From Nocardia carnea (GTDB lineage Bacteria; Actinomycetota; Actinomycetes; Mycobacteriales; Mycobacteriaceae), in contig NZ_JARWPM010000202.1 of the NCBI RefSeq assembly GCF_029869215.1, positions 1 through 41,664 on the forward strand: DNA of 41,664 nt. The letters run 5' to 3'. Made by a program: the position numbers and the translations under genes. Numbering within the stretch: the first letter of the stretch is position 1; each line of letters begins with the position of its first letter. Of the stretch, positions 23,377 to 31,622 are shown one piece after another. The notes under the pieces are model-generated. The model made no database searches and was not told the DNA's origin. It saw nothing but the letters and a program-made list of their open reading frames with translations.

Positions 23377-23958
23377 TCAGAACAGGTGCAGGGCCTGCGC
23401 TGTTGTCGCGTAGTCGGCGGACGCGGCCGCCGGTTCCGCAGCCTTCCCTGCTGCTGCGGAGGTTTCGGGAGCCTGGCGTGCGCCGGCCGGGGATATGCCG
23501 GTGGTACCGCGGTGCTCGCGCGAGGCAGTGGCGGCGGCCTTCCGGGCGGCCGCGCCCGCCAGGGCATCGGCCTGTTCGTTGAAGTAGTTGCCGACATGCC
23601 CCCGGACCCAGCGGAATCGGACCGGGCCCGGGCGCGCGGCGATGGCATGGTCGATATCCCGGATGAGCTCGACATTCTTCACCGCGCCGCCGCTGGACGT
23701 ACGCCAGCCGTTGTTACGCCAGTTGGGCAGCCATTCCGAGGCGCATTTGATCGCGTAGAGCGAATCGCTCTCGATCAGCAGGGGATCCGCGCCGGGGTGC
23801 GAGCGGATCGCTTCGAGTACCGCGCGTAGTTCGGCGATCTGATTGGTACCCGTTGCCGCGCCGCCGCTTTCGGCACCGCCCGCGTGATCGACCCACGCCC
23901 AGCCGATGGCTCCGCCCGGGTTCCGCAGGCATGAACCGTCGGTACTCACGATGATCAT
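23377..23958 (-). CDS. rnhA: ribonuclease HI with Ala-rich C-terminal extension
   Basis: The 193-residue protein has the RNase HI core at residues 1-138: STDGSCLRNPGG with D7, E43 in NQIAELRA, D65 in IESDS, H121 in RGHVGN and D131 in NEQADALA, which form the metal-binding active site. It degrades RNA in RNA/DNA hybrids. Residues ~140-193 are an Ala-rich low-complexity tail without obvious domain. The ATG at 23958 begins the first beta-strand. The gene lies 9 bp after the SRPBCC gene on the same strand and is probably co-transcribed. Confidence 0.92.
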   Translation of the reverse strand: MIIVSTDGSCLRNPGGAIGWAWVDHAGGAESGGAATGTNQIAELRAVLEAIRSHPGADPLLIESDSLYAIKCASEWLPNWRNNGWRTSSGGAVKNVELIRDIDHAIAARPGPVRFRWVRGHVGNYFNEQADALAGAAARKAAATASREHRGTTGISPAGARQAPETSAAAGKAAEPAAASADYATTAQALHLF

Positions 23959-23967
23959 GGCAGTACC

Positions 23968-24441
23968 CTACGCAAGGCGGCCGACAAGATCGGTACCGTG
24001 CACTTCTTCGATAGCCTCGCGCAATCGTGACTCGGTGCGGCGCAGTGCGGCGCGCAGCGCAGCGTTACGCGGCCGGTCGCGTAGGAGGGCCGCGAAACCA
24101 CGTGAGCCCGTGTAGTCGAGTTCGGTGGTGAGCACCGAACGTCCACGGCCCAGCGGATCGAAACGCAGTGTGAGACAAGCATTGAGCGGGCTGCCGCTCA
24201 GTGTGTAGGCGATGACGGCGTCCTGCCGGTGCTCGGTGATCTCGCAGTTCAGTACGGGCCGCCAGGGCCCGAGCCGGAACCGGATCGCGTACCGGGCGCC
24301 CAGACCGCGATCGGTTTCGCCACGAAGCGTGACCTGTTCCGCGCCGGCGAGCCACTCCGGTACCGCCCGGGGATTGTCAGCGTAAGCGAAGGCCACGGTG
24401 ACCGGCGCCGAAACATCGCTTGCGTACTTGATGAAGCCCAC
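23968..24441 (-). CDS. SRPBCC / polyketide-cyclase-type protein
   Basis: The 157-residue protein fits the START/SRPBCC hydrophobic-cavity fold: an N-terminal beta-strand with SAPVTVAFAYADNP, central strands (ARYAIRFRLGPWRPVLNCEI, VIAYTLSG) and a C-terminal helix. Members bind lipids or polyketides or act as helper proteins. No function can be named here. The GTG at 24441 has GGAGGGAGGG just upstream and is preferred to the GTG at 24456, which lies in that ribosome binding site. An operon with rnhA follows. Confidence 0.72.
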   Translation of the reverse strand: MGFIKYASDVSAPVTVAFAYADNPRAVPEWLAGAEQVTLRGETDRGLGARYAIRFRLGPWRPVLNCEITEHRQDAVIAYTLSGSPLNACLTLRFDPLGRGRSVLTTELDYTGSRGFAALLRDRPRNAALRAALRRTESRLREAIEEVHGTDLVGRLA

Positions 24442-24456
24442 GGGCCCTCCCTCCAC

Positions 24457-24800
24457 GGCTGCCCGACAAAAATACTATAGCCTTCCGCTTTATTTCCGGC
24501 AGTCCGGGATTCGATAGCCGCACCGGCGTAGTTGTGATTTACGACCGAGTCGTGGCGAGATCGTATCACCGCGGTTCGGCCTCCGAGCTGGGACGAAAGG
24601 CGATCCGAGCGGTCCGAGACGAGCGTCACAATTGGGCCGTTTCTCGCTCCGCCGGGCTGTCGAGGCGCAGGTTTCCGCGGTGGGTGTCAGGGGTACTCAA
24701 CGGCAGCCGGCGAGCGCCGTACTCGACTGTCGTGCGCGGGTAGCCCGGCCAACGACGTCCGGCTGTGGCGCGAGAACCCGGTCCGACGCTCGCCGGCCCG
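24457..24800. other. intergenic region without recognised gene
   Basis: This ~340-bp region lies between the SRPBCC start and the end of the TIGR03084 gene. It has an AT-richer stretch (24466-24495) that could hold the SRPBCC promoter. The short plus-strand frames here have no ribosome binding site and no protein-like composition. I see nothing else in it. Confidence 0.5.
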
Positions 24801-25604
24801 TCAGCCGAACAGGCCGGCCGCCCGGCCTTCGCCCGGCGGTCCGGCGAAGGCTTGGGCGATGGTCAGCCACTGCGCCGCGGCGTCGCCGGTCGCTCGTACC
24901 GTGAGATCATCCGGATGGCGGCGCTGGGTCACCAGCAGGCAGAAATCGAACGCCGGGCCGGTCACGCGCTGCCGGGCGTTTTCGGGTCCCCAGGTCCACA
25001 ACGCTCCCGACGGTGCCGTCAGCTCCACTCGGAACTCCTCGGCCGGCGGCGGCAGCTCCCGGACGGCATAAGCGAAATCCCGGGTCCGGACGCCGATATG
25101 GGCCACGGCATGCAGCCGGTCGGTGGCGGCGCGGCGGACGCCGAGCGCGTCGGCGACATCTTGCCCGTGCGCCCAGGTTTCCATCAACCGTGCGGTGGCC
25201 ATCGAGCCCGGGCGCATGGGCGGGCCGAACCAGGCGACCTTGGCGCCGTCCGGTACCGCGCACAATGCCTGCTCCAGCGCCGCCCGGCCGGCGCGCCAGC
25301 GCTCGAGCAGTTCCGGGGCCGGTGTCGCGGCGGCCGCGGCGGCGGCTTCGTCGACGAAGGTCGATATCCGGGCCGCGGCCTCGGTCAGCAGCTCGGTGAA
25401 GGATGTACCGCCGGTGCGGGCGTCCGTGGCCGCCAGGGTGGCGACCTCGTCGGTCCAGGCGAGGTGCCCGATCTGGTGGGCAATGGTCCAGCCGGCGGCC
25501 GGGGTGGGCAGTTCCCACTGTGCGGCGGGTAGTTGTGCGACCAGGCTCTCCAGTTCCGCGCTCTCGGCGCGCAGGTCGGCCAGGAGGGAGTTCAGATCGG
25601 CCAT
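24801..25604 (-). CDS. TIGR03084-type maleylpyruvate isomerase-like protein
   Basis: The 267-residue protein has an N-terminal DinB/MDMPI-like four-helix domain with [15 protein letters not shown] and later [10 protein letters not shown], which provide histidines and acidic residues for metal binding. A C-terminal SCP-like domain follows ([15 protein letters not shown]). Relatives include mycothiol-dependent enzymes; Nocardia uses mycothiol, so such a role is possible but not shown. The ATG at 25604 starts the conserved [14 protein letters not shown]. Longer upstream frames show no homologous sequence. An 11+11-bp inverted repeat lies about 190 bp upstream. Confidence 0.82.
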   Translation of the reverse strand: MADLNSLLADLRAESAELESLVAQLPAAQWELPTPAAGWTIAHQIGHLAWTDEVATLAATDARTGGTSFTELLTEAAARISTFVDEAAAAAAATPAPELLERWRAGRAALEQALCAVPDGAKVAWFGPPMRPGSMATARLMETWAHGQDVADALGVRRAATDRLHAVAHIGVRTRDFAYAVRELPPPAEEFRVELTAPSGALWTWGPENARQRVTGPAFDFCLLVTQRRHPDDLTVRATGDAAAQWLTIAQAFAGPPGEGRAAGLFG

Positions 25605-25791
25605 CGGTTCGTTCGCTTTCCTACGGCACCGGCTGGTGCGCTGTGCGTCCGCGCACCGCGGCGAATCGGGCGGCCGGGTGATGGGGCCGCCGGCTCGACG
25701 CAGTAGCGCTCGGACGGGCGGGTGCCGGTGCCCGGAGGGTATCCAGGACGGGCGCCGGTGGTGTGTGCCCAGCATTCCAGCGGCGCCGGAA

Positions 25792-25817
25792 AAATACAAG
25801 CAAGCGTGCTTGTATTT
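25792..25817. promoter_or_regulatory. perfect 11-bp inverted repeat: TetR-type operator or terminator
   Basis: AAATACAAGCA (25792-25802) and TGCTTGTATTT (25807-25817) are perfect arms around AGCG. The ACAAGCA...TGCTTGT core resembles TetR-family operators, and the element lies upstream of the TIGR03084 gene. On the minus strand it also follows the DUF445 stop by 46 bp and ends in ATTTTT, so it could instead be that gene's terminator. No tetR gene is adjacent. Confidence 0.6.
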
Positions 25818-25862
25818 CCGCGCGCGGGTATCCGCGGGCCTCGGTGACGGCGGAGGTCCCGG

Positions 25863-27218
25863 CTACCAGCCGAAGATCAGCAGATGGGTGGCACCGACGA
25901 ACAGGCCGAGCACCGCACCGTGCAGGTACAGCAGCCAGGCGTCCTGTTCCACCGAGGCGTAGAACATCTCCATGAATTCGCCGGGGGTCAGCATCCGGAG
26001 TTTGCGGGTCGCGAACTCATCGATCTTCTCGGCCTGCTCCCGGATGAAATCGGCGTCGCCGACCAGTGCCGGCGCCAGCCCGACCGCCGCACCGGCCGCA
26101 CCGACCTTCAGGTTGTCGAACTGGCGGCGGCCGAAGGCGGCCCGTACCACCGAGGTGGTCCGGCCGAGCTGGCGGTGGATCTCATCGGAGATGAGTTGTT
26201 CCAGCAGTAGCCGGGTCTTGTCGCCGTTGGGGCCGTTCAGCAGTTCGTTGGACAGATTCGGCAGGGTGAGCACCTGGTAGGCGAGAATATGCGCCAGATC
26301 GGTGGCGGCCTGTGGTTGCCGTTTGGCCAGCAGCGCCTGTTTCCACAGGTACTTGTACCGGGGCTGCGGATCACCGGGGGTGAACACCACCCGGATGGCG
26401 ATGATATTCACGACCACGCCGATGAGCGCGGTCACCAGCAGGACGATCACCCACGCCGGTACCCAGCCCCACACCGGTATGTCCTGGTGAATATGCAGAT
26501 ACAAGGCGAGCAGCAGCCCGAAGGGCGCGCCGAGCAAACCGATCCGGACCATGAATTTCAGTTCCGGTGCGGCGATGGTGGTGGTGAGATCCTTGAGAAT
26601 CTGCGGGTTGTCCTGCAGATAGCGGATGACGAAACCTTTGATATCGATCAGCTGGTCGACGTTGTCGCCGAGCGAGGTGAAGGCCTTCGCGCACAGCTCC
26701 GGCATCTCCCGTTCCACCCGCTGGTAGATCAGCTGGCGCATCGTCCGCGGCAGGGTTTGCCACAGGTCCGGATTCTCCCGGTTCATCACCTCGTCGACGA
26801 GGGGTTTGACCTGTTTACCGGCGAGCGCGGCGACGTAGTCGGCGATACCGGCCAGATCCAGCTCGTGGATGAAATCACGCGGGCTGCCGATCCGCATCAA
26901 CGCCTTGTCGACACAGATACTGGCCATTTTCTCGGCCCGCGCCGGAATGAATCCCTGGAAACCCAGCCGCGAACCGTCCTCGGAGAAGGTCGGCAGTACC
27001 TGGACGCGGCGGGGTAGATAGGGGTAGAGCACGGCGAGGCCGGGAATCCGGACGCCGCGGAAGAGCAGCGGCCAGAAAAGCATCACCACGCCGGTCCAGT
27101 TGGTGAACCAGCCGGCCGCGGCGCTGAATATCGGGAAACTGACCAGGTCGACCACGAATTTGGTCTGCCCGGTGAGCTCCTCCCAATCGATCAACACTCC
27201 GGACGAGAGTGTGATCAT
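25863..27218 (-). CDS. DUF445 family membrane protein
   Basis: The 451-residue protein has an N-terminal hydrophobic segment (FPIFSAAAGWFTNWTGVVMLFWPLLF), a long polar helical region, two spans at about 240-290 (IGLLGAPFGLLLALYL, VPAWVIVLLVTALIGVVVNIIAIRVVF) and a C-terminal span. The NWTGVVMLF and GFIPARAEKMA patterns fit DUF445 (YheB-like) proteins, whose role is unknown. The ATG at 27218 follows AAGGGGAG at 6 bp, so the longer frame to 27260 is rejected. It diverges from the cyclase/ThDP-enzyme pair. Confidence 0.85.
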   Translation of the reverse strand: MITLSSGVLIDWEELTGQTKFVVDLVSFPIFSAAAGWFTNWTGVVMLFWPLLFRGVRIPGLAVLYPYLPRRVQVLPTFSEDGSRLGFQGFIPARAEKMASICVDKALMRIGSPRDFIHELDLAGIADYVAALAGKQVKPLVDEVMNRENPDLWQTLPRTMRQLIYQRVEREMPELCAKAFTSLGDNVDQLIDIKGFVIRYLQDNPQILKDLTTTIAAPELKFMVRIGLLGAPFGLLLALYLHIHQDIPVWGWVPAWVIVLLVTALIGVVVNIIAIRVVFTPGDPQPRYKYLWKQALLAKRQPQAATDLAHILAYQVLTLPNLSNELLNGPNGDKTRLLLEQLISDEIHRQLGRTTSVVRAAFGRRQFDNLKVGAAGAAVGLAPALVGDADFIREQAEKIDEFATRKLRMLTPGEFMEMFYASVEQDAWLLYLHGAVLGLFVGATHLLIFGW

Positions 27219-27387
27219 CGTGCGCTCCCCTTGGGCCGGATTGTGGATTCGAGTGCTCACATTGTCACCGGCCCGTCCCGGGTGTCAATCAGCGCCCGGC
27301 CCGGCACCGATCCCCGGCGCGGCGCCCACCGCGCAGCCGGCCGCACCAACCGTGCCGCTCGCCGCGAAACCGGCATAAGGTGCCGTT

Positions 27388-28194
27388 ATGACCGATCTCC
27401 AGGCCGCCGCGGCGCTGCCGGCCTTTCTCGACGCCGTCACCACCGGACAATTGGAAGTGGTCGACCTGACCACTCCGCTGAGCAGCTCGACTCCCGCGCT
27501 GCGCCTGCCCGCGCCGTTCGCGAACCTGATCGATTTCAGTCTCGAAGAGGTCAGCGCCTACAACGAGCCCGGCCCGTTCTGGCGGCACAACAACATCCAC
27601 ACCGGGGAACATATCGGGACTCATCTGGACGCCCCGGTGCACTGGGTGACCGGCCGGGACGGTGACGATGTATCCCAGATCCCGGTGGGACGGCTGATCG
27701 GCCGGGCCGCCGTCCTCGACCTCACCGACCGGGTCGCCGGCGATCCGGATTATCTGCTCACAGTCGCCGATGTCGAGTCCTGGGAACAGTCGTACGACCG
27801 GCTCACCGCGGGGATGTGGCTGCTGCTGCGTACCGGCTGGGAATCCCGCGGGCACTCCGAAGCCGCCTTCCTCAACGCCGACGACACCGGGTCGCATACG
27901 CCGGGTGTGACGGTCGAATGCGCCCGGTGGCTGGCGACCGAACGCGAGATCACCGGGCTCGGAGTGGAAACGGTCGGCGTGGACGCGGGTCTCGCCGGTG
28001 GCTTCGACCCGGCCTTCCCGGTGCACCATTACTTCCTCGGCAACGACAAGTACGGGATCACCTCGCTGCGCAATCTCGGGCGGTTGCCGGCGGTCGGGGC
28101 GATGCTGGTCGTGAGCCCGCTGCCGATCGTCGGCGGGACCGGCAGCCCGGCCCGGGTGCTGGCCGTGGTCGATCGGGCGGGTGCGCGCGAATGA
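27388..28194 (+). CDS. cyclase family metal-dependent hydrolase (kynurenine formamidase / isatin hydrolase type)
   Basis: The 268-residue protein carries the metal-binding signature HTGEHIGTHLDAPVHW: H71, H75, H79, D81 and H85. The family (PF04199) hydrolyses amides or lactams, including N-formylkynurenine and isatin, using Mn2+ or Zn2+. Its length is closer to isatin hydrolases than to the ~210-residue KynB. The ATG at 27388 has AAGGTG upstream. Its stop overlaps the ThDP-enzyme start by 4 bp (ATGA), so the two probably act in one pathway. The family is clear; the substrate is inferred. Confidence 0.87.
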   Translation: MTDLQAAAALPAFLDAVTTGQLEVVDLTTPLSSSTPALRLPAPFANLIDFSLEEVSAYNEPGPFWRHNNIHTGEHIGTHLDAPVHWVTGRDGDDVSQIPVGRLIGRAAVLDLTDRVAGDPDYLLTVADVESWEQSYDRLTAGMWLLLRTGWESRGHSEAAFLNADDTGSHTPGVTVECARWLATEREITGLGVETVGVDAGLAGGFDPAFPVHHYFLGNDKYGITSLRNLGRLPAVGAMLVVSPLPIVGGTGSPARVLAVVDRAGARE

Positions 28195-29918
28195 CCTCCG
28201 GGCACCACCGCGGCCCGAGCGCTGCGGTCGTAAGGCAGCACGGGGGAGCCGAGCGGGTCTACGGCCCCACGGTCGCCGATGTGGTGGGCCGGGTGCTGGC
28301 CGATCTGGGCGCCGGGCATGTCTTCGGCGTGGTGGGAAGCGGCAACTTCGTGCTCACCGAGGCACTGCGCCAGGGTGGCGTGCCGTTCACCGCGACCCGG
28401 CACGAGGGCGGCGCCGCGACCATGGCGGATGCGTACTCGCGAATGTCGGGGCGGGTCGGGGTGGTCTCGCTGCACCAGGGCTGCGGTTTGACCAACGCGA
28501 TGACCGGTATCGGTGAGGCCGCCAAGAGCCGGACCCCGATGATCGTGCTGACCGCCGACAGCCCGGCCGCGGCCCTGCGCGCCAATTTCCGGATCGATCA
28601 GGAGGCGCTGGTCCGCAGTGTGGGTGCGGTGAGCGACCGGGTGTACTCGGCCGCGACCGCGGTCGCCGATGTTATCCGGGCCTACCGCACCGCTGTCGAC
28701 CGGCGGCGCACCGTGGTGCTGAATGTATCGATCGATATCGCGGCCGTGTCCTGTTCGGTGTCCGGGCCGATCGATATGCCGGTTCCGCCGGCGCGGATAC
28801 GGCCGGAGGCCGGTTCGGTGGCGCGGCTCGCCGAAGCTTTGCGCGGTGCCCGGAAACCGGTGTTCGTGGCCGGGCGCGGTGCGCGCGCCGCCGGCCCCGT
28901 GCTCGCCGAACTGGCGAGTGCGTGTGGTGCGCTGCTCGCCACCTCGGCGGTCGCGAACGGATTGTTCGCGGGTGACGAATTCGCTTTGGGGATTTCCGGG
29001 GGATTCGCGTCGCCGACGAGCGCGGAACTCATCGCCGGTGCCGATGTGCTCGTCGGCTGGGGCTGCGCGCTGAACGACTGGACCACGCGGCACGGGCGGT
29101 TGATCGGACCGCACACCCGGGTTGTGCAGGTCGACGACGAAATCGACGCTCTCGGCGCGTACCGGCCGATAGCTTTCGGAGTACTCGGCGACTGTGGCGA
29201 AACCGCGCGGGATGTGCTCGCCGAACTGGCGAATTCGGTGCCGATCGGCGAGAACGGCTACCGCACCGCGGAGATCGCGGCGCGTATCGCGGAATCGGCG
29301 CGCTGGCAGGATGTTCCGATCGACGACAGTTCCACCGCGGAACGGATCGATCCGCGGGCGTTGACGGTCGCGCTCGACGGGATCCTGCCGCCGGAGCGGA
29401 TCGTCTCGATCGATTCCGGGAACTTCATGGGTTACCCGGCGACGCACCTGTCGGTGCCCGACGAATTCGGATTCTGTTTCACCCAGGCATTCCAGTCGAT
29501 CGGCCTGGGCCTGTACACCGCCCTCGGCGCGGCCTTCGCCCGGCCCGGCCGGCTGCCCGTACTGGGCGCCGGTGACGGCGGGTTCCTGATGGCGGTCGCC
29601 GAACTGGAGACCGCGGTACGGGCCGGAATTCCGCTGGTGGCGATCGTGTACAACGACTCCGCCTACGGCGCCGAGGTCCATCATTTCGGAAATGCCGATC
29701 ACACCACCGTCACGTTCCCGGAAACCGATATCGCCGCCATCGCCAGGGGTTTCGGCGCCACCGGCGTCACCGTCCGCTCGATCGACGATCTGGAGCCGGT
29801 CCGCGAATGGGTGCACCGCTACGGGACCGCGGGGCAGTCGAGCCCGCTGGTGATCGACGCCAAGATCGCCAGCGACGGCGGCGCCTGGTGGCTGGCCGAG
29901 GCGTTCGCCGGGCACTGA
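28191..29918 (+). CDS. thiamine-diphosphate-dependent enzyme (decarboxylase / acetolactate-synthase-like)
   Basis: The 575-residue protein has the three ThDP-enzyme domains. The N-terminal Pyr domain holds the catalytic glutamate in TRHEGGAATMAD (E72), the middle domain has PVFVAGRGARAAG, and the PP domain has G461-D-G with N488 (IVYND) for Mg-diphosphate binding. It is an oxo-acid decarboxylase or carboligase; FAD dependence and substrate cannot be read. The ATG at 28191 overlaps the cyclase stop. If the cyclase opens isatin, this enzyme could act on isatinate, but that is a hypothesis. It ends towards the ECF sigma operon. Confidence 0.85.
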   Translation: MTSGHHRGPSAAVVRQHGGAERVYGPTVADVVGRVLADLGAGHVFGVVGSGNFVLTEALRQGGVPFTATRHEGGAATMADAYSRMSGRVGVVSLHQGCGLTNAMTGIGEAAKSRTPMIVLTADSPAAALRANFRIDQEALVRSVGAVSDRVYSAATAVADVIRAYRTAVDRRRTVVLNVSIDIAAVSCSVSGPIDMPVPPARIRPEAGSVARLAEALRGARKPVFVAGRGARAAGPVLAELASACGALLATSAVANGLFAGDEFALGISGGFASPTSAELIAGADVLVGWGCALNDWTTRHGRLIGPHTRVVQVDDEIDALGAYRPIAFGVLGDCGETARDVLAELANSVPIGENGYRTAEIAARIAESARWQDVPIDDSSTAERIDPRALTVALDGILPPERIVSIDSGNFMGYPATHLSVPDEFGFCFTQAFQSIGLGLYTALGAAFARPGRLPVLGAGDGGFLMAVAELETAVRAGIPLVAIVYNDSAYGAEVHHFGNADHTTVTFPETDIAAIARGFGATGVTVRSIDDLEPVREWVHRYGTAGQSSPLVIDAKIASDGGAWWLAEAFAGH

Positions 29919-29959
29919 CCGCCGCGCTACCCGGGACGGCCCCCGCGATCCATCGTCTC

Positions 29960-29978
29960 GCAGTCCGATGCGGACTGC
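29960..29978. terminator. small hairpin between convergent genes
   Basis: GCAGTCC (29960-29966) and GGACTGC (29972-29978) form a 7-bp stem with a 5-base loop, between the ThDP-enzyme gene and the sigma-factor operon. No U-tract is present. Confidence 0.4.
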
Positions 29979-30028
29979 TCCAGCACTGTCGGCGACAAGG
30001 TGGTGGAGTGCTCGGTCAGGCTCTCCTT

Positions 30029-30301
30029 TCACCGTGAGTTCAGGCTGCAGTGACCATCCGCACAGGACCGTTCCAGGCGCCCGCGCGATATCGTCTGCGC
30101 CAGTCCGATTGCCCAGCACGCGGGGCAGCCGCGCAGAGCCACCACCCCCACCGGCAACAGCAGCAAGCTGAACAGACCGAGGATCGGTACCAACGCGACC
30201 GATCCGGCGATCAGCCCGAATCCGATGACTCCCCGCCACAGGTGAACGGGCACGGACTTGCTGGTGAACGATCGATCGCCTTGCACAACTGGACCGTTCA
30301 T
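30029..30301 (-). CDS. small four-cysteine membrane protein, coupled to ECF sigma factor
   Basis: The 90-residue protein has a polar N-terminus, a hydrophobic stretch at about residues 22-57 (one or two spans) and a C-terminal tail with C59-P-A-C62 and C80-x4-C85 next to H84. The cysteines could bind zinc or form disulfides. It is not a recognised anti-sigma factor, but its ATG (30301) overlaps the sigma-factor stop by 4 bp, so the two are translationally coupled. A role in sensing or in sigma-factor control is inferred from context only. Confidence 0.7.
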   Translation of the reverse strand: MNGPVVQGDRSFTSKSVPVHLWRGVIGFGLIAGSVALVPILGLFSLLLLPVGVVALRGCPACWAIGLAQTISRGRLERSCADGHCSLNSR

Positions 30302-30855
30302 TTCGGTGTGCCCTCCGTCTGCATACCCAGATCAGCGCGCACGGCCGCGCGGGCACGGTGCAGCCGAGACTTCATGGCCGCTGTGCTCAACCCGACAGAC
30401 TCGGCCACAGCGCTTCCCGGCAGACCCTGGACGTCACGCATGATCAGCACACGCCGCTGGTCGGCAGGTAACGACGCGATAGCCGTGGCCACGCGCTCGA
30501 TCTCCAGCCTGCCCAGCACTTCGTCCTCGGCCGACGGGGTGATTACCTCGGTAGCCAGTTCGTCCTGGCGCGACACGGTTCGCACCCGCCGCAAACATTC
30601 ATTGCGCACGATCCGGAACAGCCACGAGGCGAGAGCACTTGCCGCCCGCAATGTGCCGACCTTGCGAAATAAAACGAGCAGGGCCTCCTGCGCCGCGTCT
30701 TCAGCGTCCTGGCTGCTCGCACAGAGCGAGAACGCGAAACGCTGAACATGCGGATGCGTACCTGAGACCAATGCCGCGATCGACGCCTCGTCTCCACTCT
30801 GGGCCGCAGCGATGAGCTGGTCCCCCGGCCACGAAGACCTGTTGAAGCTAGCCAC
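30298..30855 (-). CDS. ECF-type RNA polymerase sigma factor
   Basis: The 185-residue protein has sigma region 2 at about 15-85 (FSLCASSQDAEDAAQEALLVLFRKV, ASWLFRIVRNECLRR) and region 4 at about 115-170 (LPADQRRVLIMRDVQGLPGSAVAESVGLSTAAMKSRLHRAR). It directs RNA polymerase to a small stress or envelope regulon. The GTG at 30855 overlaps the end of an upstream 30-codon gene by 8 bp and has a GGAGGG inside that gene as ribosome binding site. No classical zinc-binding anti-sigma domain is encoded next to it; the 90-residue membrane protein takes that position. Confidence 0.9.
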   Translation of the reverse strand: MASFNRSSWPGDQLIAAAQSGDEASIAALVSGTHPHVQRFAFSLCASSQDAEDAAQEALLVLFRKVGTLRAASALASWLFRIVRNECLRRVRTVSRQDELATEVITPSAEDEVLGRLEIERVATAIASLPADQRRVLIMRDVQGLPGSAVAESVGLSTAAMKSRLHRARAAVRADLGMQTEGTPK

Positions 30856-30940
30856 GGGAACGCGCCCTCCGACGCAGCAACAGCACGCAACTACATATCA
30901 ACACGGCCGCGACCACCACGGCGACAATGACTACGGTCAT
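30848..30940 (-). CDS. 30-residue single-span membrane peptide
   Basis: An ATG at 30940 is preceded by a perfect GGAGG at 5 bp and opens a 30-codon frame. The product is a Val/Ala/Leu-rich membrane helix (residues 3-22) with C16-S-C18, followed by the positively charged tail RRRARSRG. The stop overlaps the sigma-factor start by 8 bp. The ribosome binding site, membrane-type composition and coupling make it a likely real microprotein, missed by length cut-offs. Function is unknown; it could anchor or tune the sigma factor or the four-cysteine protein. Confidence 0.7.
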   Translation of the reverse strand: MTVVIVAVVVAAVLICSCVLLLRRRARSRG

Positions 30941-31190
30941 CAGAACCTCCTTCGACAAGCCGGCCTCGAGGCCCGCACGTCCATAAGAGCAACCGATCGA
31001 GGAAAAGGATTCGGCCACGGCCGGGTTTCGGTGTCACCGGGTCGGAACCCCTGAACCTATCGAGTTGACTCCGCGTACCGGCGAGTTCACCGTCAGTGCG
31101 TGGTCTATTGCCCGGGCCGACGGGCGAACTGGAGCTGTCGGTGCGCCACGCCCTTGACCTCAATGGCAGTTGAGGTAGGACGCTGGAGCG

Positions 31191-31622
31191 GTGCAGCAAG
31201 ATATCGAACTCGAGGTGCGCGCGCTCCTCGCCGACTACACAGATCTCTGGATCCGCCACGATATGCGCGAGTGGGGCGGCCTGTTCACCGAGGACTCCGG
31301 CTTCATCACCCATCGCGGACTCTGGTGGCGCTCACGAGCGGAGAACGTCCGGGGCCACGAGGACGTCCCCGAGACGGTGATCGCGCAGAAGCGGAACTAT
31401 TCCCAGGAGATTCTCGATATCCAGCACATTGCACCCGATGTCGTGCTGGTCCATACCCGGTGGAATTGGCCGGAGCACCTGCTGCCCACCGCCGAGGCGG
31501 CCGAGGACCGCCAGGGCCTGATCACCATGATCCTGGTGCGCCGCGACGATCGCTGGCTCATTCGGGCTGCGCACAACACGCGCGTCAACGGCCTGGACGA
31601 TTTCGGCCCGCGACAGAACTGA
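31191..31622 (+). CDS. NTF2-like / SnoaL-like protein
   Basis: The 143-residue protein fits the nuclear-transport-factor-2-like cone fold: N-terminal helix with ADYTDLWIRHDMREWGGLFTEDSGF, central strands (VVLVHTRWNW) and a final RRDDRWLIRAAHNTRVN strand, common to SgcJ/SnoaL/limonene-epoxide-hydrolase-like proteins. These can be isomerases, dehydratases or ligand binders. The GTG at 31191 has GGAG at 4 bp; no ATG is better placed. It is convergent to the catabolic cluster and might serve the same pathway, but that is only neighbourhood evidence. Confidence 0.75.
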   Translation: MQQDIELEVRALLADYTDLWIRHDMREWGGLFTEDSGFITHRGLWWRSRAENVRGHEDVPETVIAQKRNYSQEILDIQHIAPDVVLVHTRWNWPEHLLPTAEAAEDRQGLITMILVRRDDRWLIRAAHNTRVNGLDDFGPRQN

